9,279 nt of DNA from Actinobacteria bacterium ATB1. Its GTDB lineage: Bacteria > Actinomycetota > Acidimicrobiia > UBA2766. Positions 6,773 to 9,279 of the stretch are shown piece by piece. A program made the translations under genes and the position numbers. The DNA lies in contig QWHP01000082.1 in assembly GCA_021404985.1 (NCBI GenBank), positions 17,680 to 26,958 of the forward strand. Reading direction: 5' to 3'. A model generated the notes under the pieces. The model saw only the letters and a list, made by a program, of their open reading frames with translations, was not told the origin of the DNA and made no database searches. The first letter of the stretch is position 1. Every line of letters starts with the position of its first letter.

Positions 6773-8448
6773 CTCGACTCCTCGGTCGTGCTCTCGAGCG
6801 TTGACGGCCCTCCGGATGCACGCGCTGCGGCGTCCTCCTGCAAGGCCGCCTTGCGAACCTTTCCCGTCGGCGTCATGGGGAGAGCGTCGCACAGGACGAT
6901 CTCCTGAGGAACCAGGTACTTCATCGCCTGGCGAGATGCGAGGAAGTCCGCGACCGTGCCCTCGTCGACTGTCGCCCCGGGACGGCAGACGACGTAGGCG
7001 CAGACCGTTTCCCCGAGCCGGACGTCGGGCTTCGCGACCACGGCGGCATCCTCGATGTCGGGGTGGGCGACGAGGAGATCCTCGATCTCCTTCGGGTACA
7101 CCTTGGTACCCCCACGGTTGATGACCTCCTTCGCGCGGCTCGAGAAGTAGAGGAAGCCCTCGTCGTCCGTCCAGCCGAGGTCGCCTGTCCGGAACCAGCC
7201 GTCCGCATCGCGTGTCGACGCCGTGAGCTCGGGCTGCTTGAAGTAACCGCAGAACAGCGTCGGCCCGCGAAAGAGGATCTCGCCGACATCGCCCGGCGTG
7301 ACGACCTTCCCGGGGTCCTCGGGGGCGACGACACGGAGCTCGGCGCCGAAGACCGGCCTGCCGACCGACTCGAGGATCTTGTCCTCGGGATCGAACGGCA
7401 TGGTTCGCGTGTGCAGGATCGTCTCGCCCATCCCGTATGTGTTCGCGGACTTCACACCCCAGGTCGCTTCGAGCTCCTCGATCAGGTCCGGCGAGCTGCG
7501 CGCCCCGCCCACGCTCACGTTCTTGACCGAGGACGTGTCGTATTCGGCGAAGTCGGGGTGGTGCAGGATCCCGTACAGGTGGGCGGGAGTACCGGAGATC
7601 GACGTGACCCGTTCGCGCTCGATCAGTTCGAGGACGTCGAGCGGGCGATAGCGGTCGACGAGCACCATCGGGACGCCGCCGAGCGCCGCCTGGTACGTCG
7701 TGAAGTGGCCGAAGCTGTGCGACATCGGTGAGCAGCAGAGGTTGACGGCCTCCTTGTCCATCGCCGCCATGAGCTGCGACAGGGTCCGGAAGAGGGAGAT
7801 CAGCGTGTTGTGGGAGTGCAGGAAGCCCTTGGGCTCCCCCTCCGTACCGGAAGTGAAGTTCAGATAGAAGACGTCGTCCGCTTCCGGCTTCACGGATGCA
7901 AGACGGTCGAGGTTCCCGGCTCCGTCCTCCACAAGCGCATCGAGGCTCGTCTCGCCGCCGGATCGGGGATCGTCGCGCGCCACGACCACCGTGCGGAGCC
8001 TGGGAAGGTCGTCGCGGATCCCCCGGACCACCCCCGCGAAGTCGTGGTCTCCGTAGATACCGGGCAACACGACGGCGTCCGTGTCGCAGAAGTCGAGCAG
8101 GGACCGGACCTCTCGCTCCCTGAAGACGAGATGGAGGGGCTGGATCACTGCCCCGATGCGCGAGAGCGCGATCTGCAGGTCGCAGAACTCGGGCCAGTTC
8201 GGCAGTTGCACGGCGACTATGTCACCGGGACCGACTCCCGCCCCGAGGAGGCCCGCTGCGAGGGCGTCGGAGCGCTCCTTCCACTCGCCGAGCGTCGTGC
8301 GTTCGTCCTTGGTGACGAGGACGACCTTCCCCGGGTCGCCTTCGACGGTCTCGTCGAAGAGGTCGTGAAGGGTCCGGTCCGCCCACAGCCCCTTGGAGAC
8401 CCACATCTCCCGGTATTCGGGGGAGAAGGTGGGGAACTCGTGACTCAT
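6769..8448 (-). CDS. AMP-forming acyl-CoA synthetase (FadD-like ligase)
   Basis: 559 aa, usual length for the ANL superfamily. Core motifs in order: phosphate loop FTSGTEGEPKG (198-208); TYGMGE (337-342 region), the A5 segment with the Mg/acyl-adenylate Glu; WFRTGDLGW (418-426) with the ribose-binding Asp; SRAKEVINRGGTKVYPKEIE (437-456), the hinge and A8 loop; and PTGKVRK (527-533), with K530 as the predicted adenylation lysine. The enzyme activates a carboxylic acid with ATP to an acyl-adenylate and then transfers it to coenzyme A, giving PPi and AMP. In this operon it is the likely entry step that makes the substrate for the two acyl-CoA dehydrogenases. The ATG at 8446-8448 is favoured over an in-frame start 18 codons upstream because of GGAGG at 8453-8457 and the ATGA overlap with the upstream stop. 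The last 20 or so residues are low-complexity. Substrate specificity cannot be read off. Confidence 0.92.
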   Translation of the reverse strand: MSHEFPTFSPEYREMWVSKGLWADRTLHDLFDETVEGDPGKVVLVTKDERTTLGEWKERSDALAAGLLGAGVGPGDIVAVQLPNWPEFCDLQIALSRIGAVIQPLHLVFREREVRSLLDFCDTDAVVLPGIYGDHDFAGVVRGIRDDLPRLRTVVVARDDPRSGGETSLDALVEDGAGNLDRLASVKPEADDVFYLNFTSGTEGEPKGFLHSHNTLISLFRTLSQLMAAMDKEAVNLCCSPMSHSFGHFTTYQAALGGVPMVLVDRYRPLDVLELIERERVTSISGTPAHLYGILHHPDFAEYDTSSVKNVSVGGARSSPDLIEELEATWGVKSANTYGMGETILHTRTMPFDPEDKILESVGRPVFGAELRVVAPEDPGKVVTPGDVGEILFRGPTLFCGYFKQPELTASTRDADGWFRTGDLGWTDDEGFLYFSSRAKEVINRGGTKVYPKEIEDLLVAHPDIEDAAVVAKPDVRLGETVCAYVVCRPGATVDEGTVADFLASRQAMKYLVPQEIVLCDALPMTPTGKVRKAALQEDAAARASGGPSTLESTTEESR

Positions 8449-9279
8449 GCGACCTCCACGAGGATCGCCTCGGCGCAGAGCCGGGCAGAGTCGGCAGCGC
8501 ATTCGAGGCCCGGCAGGGCCCGCGACGCCACTGTGTCGCCGCAGAGCCAGAGTCCCTCGACGCCCGGCGCTCTCGAACCGGGGCGGAACACGCCCTCCCG
8601 CCCCGGCGTTCGCGCCGGTTCCTCCCAGTGGAAGTAGTTGTTCTGCCAGATGACCTTGTCTCGCCAGCCGGGGAACATCTCGTCAAGGTCCTCCTGCATG
8701 AGAGCGAGGGTGGTGTTGAGGCGCGCCTTGTCCGAGCCGAGCTCGATGTCGCACTGGCAGCAGGCTTCGAAGAGGTGCTCGCCTTCTGGGGAGACCGCCG
8801 GCGTCACGTTGCTCGCCATGAACCCGGCGAGGGGGTGTCCGGCCCGCCGGGCGTCGGTGAGGAGGAAGTGCCTCCCCTCGTACAGGGGTTCGTGCAGGGC
8901 GGCGGTGATCCCGAAGATCGCCGTCTGCCGGTCGAGCTTCCGGATCCGTTGTACGAACTCGTCCGGGAAGTGGGCGGTGTCGGCCAGGGAGAAGAGGTCC
9001 CACACGGGGAATGCAGCAACCACCAGGTCCGCCTCTACGCGCTCCCGCGCGCCGTCGCGATGCTCGACGGCCACACCTCCGACACGTCCGTCCTCCACCA
9101 GAATCTCGCCCACTCGGGCTCGCGTGCGGACCTCTCCCCCCGCCTCCTCGGACGCCTCGGCGAGGATCCGCATGAAGTCCCCGTACCCGTGCGCGGCGAG
9201 GTAGACGCGGGGCAGCCCCATGATGATCTGGAGCGCCTTGATCACGGAGCTCGCCGCCATCACCTCGAGGCGCGGGAGT
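8445..9279 (-). CDS. Amine-oxidase/phytoene-desaturase-type FAD oxidoreductase, C-terminal part (5' end outside window)
   Basis: 277 codons are visible and the frame is open to the window edge, so the start and the N-terminal FAD-binding GxGxxG motif lie outside. The visible part begins in the substrate/cap region: PRVYLAAHGYGDFMRILAEA, then an EEAGGEVRTRARVGEILVED segment, equivalent to the family's 'GG...L...L...GG.v.....V..I' stretch where FAD-contacting strands are formed. VVAAFPVWDLFSL matches the 'vv.a.p.....l' strand. The C-terminus has GLWLCGDTVASRALPGLECA and then ADSARLCAEAIL, the conserved final FAD-binding GD motif and helix of the family. These enzymes desaturate or oxidise lipophilic substrates such as carotenoids, protoporphyrinogen, steroids or amines. 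Its place directly before the acyl-CoA synthetase (4-nt overlap) suggests it acts on the same substrate or a precursor. A sterol/terpenoid desaturase or dehydrogenase role is inference. Confidence 0.8.
   Translation of the reverse strand, partial: LPRLEVMAASSVIKALQIIMGLPRVYLAAHGYGDFMRILAEASEEAGGEVRTRARVGEILVEDGRVGGVAVEHRDGARERVEADLVVAAFPVWDLFSLADTAHFPDEFVQRIRKLDRQTAIFGITAALHEPLYEGRHFLLTDARRAGHPLAGFMASNVTPAVSPEGEHLFEACCQCDIELGSDKARLNTTLALMQEDLDEMFPGWRDKVIWQNNYFHWEEPARTPGREGVFRPGSRAPGVEGLWLCGDTVASRALPGLECAADSARLCAEAILVEVA
8453..8457 (-). promoter_or_regulatory. Ribosome binding site deciding the acyl-CoA synthetase start
   Basis: GGAGG (followed by T) on the minus strand, 4 nt before the ATG at 8446-8448. 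It sits inside the last codons of the upstream FAD oxidoreductase gene, consistent with coupled translation through the ATGA overlap. Confidence 0.65.

Noticed and set aside
6773..6892. A 40-residue N-terminal extension of the divergent LLM protein.
   Set aside because: It overlaps the acyl-CoA synthetase end, has no family-like sequence, and the inner ATG has GAGGAG at 6778-6783 plus an ATGA overlap.
8449..8502. An 18-residue N-terminal extension of the acyl-CoA synthetase.
   Set aside because: It is Arg/Cys-rich and non-conserved in style; GGAGG at 8453-8457 marks the inner ATG.

Overview
This window is a dense, high-GC stretch with every supported gene on the minus strand, so transcription runs from right (9279) to left (1). 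It holds eight genes, the first and last cut by the window edges. Three junctions are 4-nt ATGA stop/start overlaps and the others leave 2 to 59 nt, so this looks like the interior of one long operon. I see no promoter, terminator, RNA gene, repeat, mobile element or CRISPR array. The high GC, the multiple flavin-dependent luciferase-like (LLM) oxidoreductases and the paired acyl-CoA dehydrogenases suggest an actinobacterium or a similar high-GC environmental lineage. That placement is inference and cannot be settled from this sequence alone.

In transcription order the genes are: (1) the C-terminal part of an amine-oxidase/phytoene-desaturase-type FAD oxidoreductase (8445-9279, cut at its 5' end); (2) an AMP-forming acyl-CoA synthetase (6769-8448); (3) a divergent LLM-family flavin oxidoreductase (5840-6772); (4) a canonical LLM-family flavin oxidoreductase (4832-5824, GTG start); (5) an acyl-CoA dehydrogenase with an internal Glu base (3585-4820); (6) a second acyl-CoA dehydrogenase lacking the usual C-terminal Glu base (2380-3525); (7) a trimethylamine-dehydrogenase/2,4-dienoyl-CoA-reductase-type FMN/4Fe-4S/FAD protein (389-2383); (8) the N-terminal part of a probable amidohydrolase-2 family protein (1-386, GTG start, cut at its 3' end).

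The gene set reads as a catabolic module for a hydrophobic, probably cyclic or branched, carboxylic acid. The ligase would make the CoA thioester and the two acyl-CoA dehydrogenases (perhaps one heteromeric enzyme) would introduce a double bond. The LLM proteins, the desaturase-like protein and the OYE/TMADH-like protein would perform further redox steps, and the amidohydrolase-like protein a hydrolysis, hydration or decarboxylation. Six of the eight products are flavoproteins. The substrate is not identifiable. The most unusual single protein is the TMADH-like one: at the positions of the TMADH catalytic Tyr-His-Asp it appears to carry three histidines, and it also lacks the covalent-FMN cysteine and a substrate-bowl tryptophan. 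Its chemistry is therefore probably different from amine dehydrogenation.
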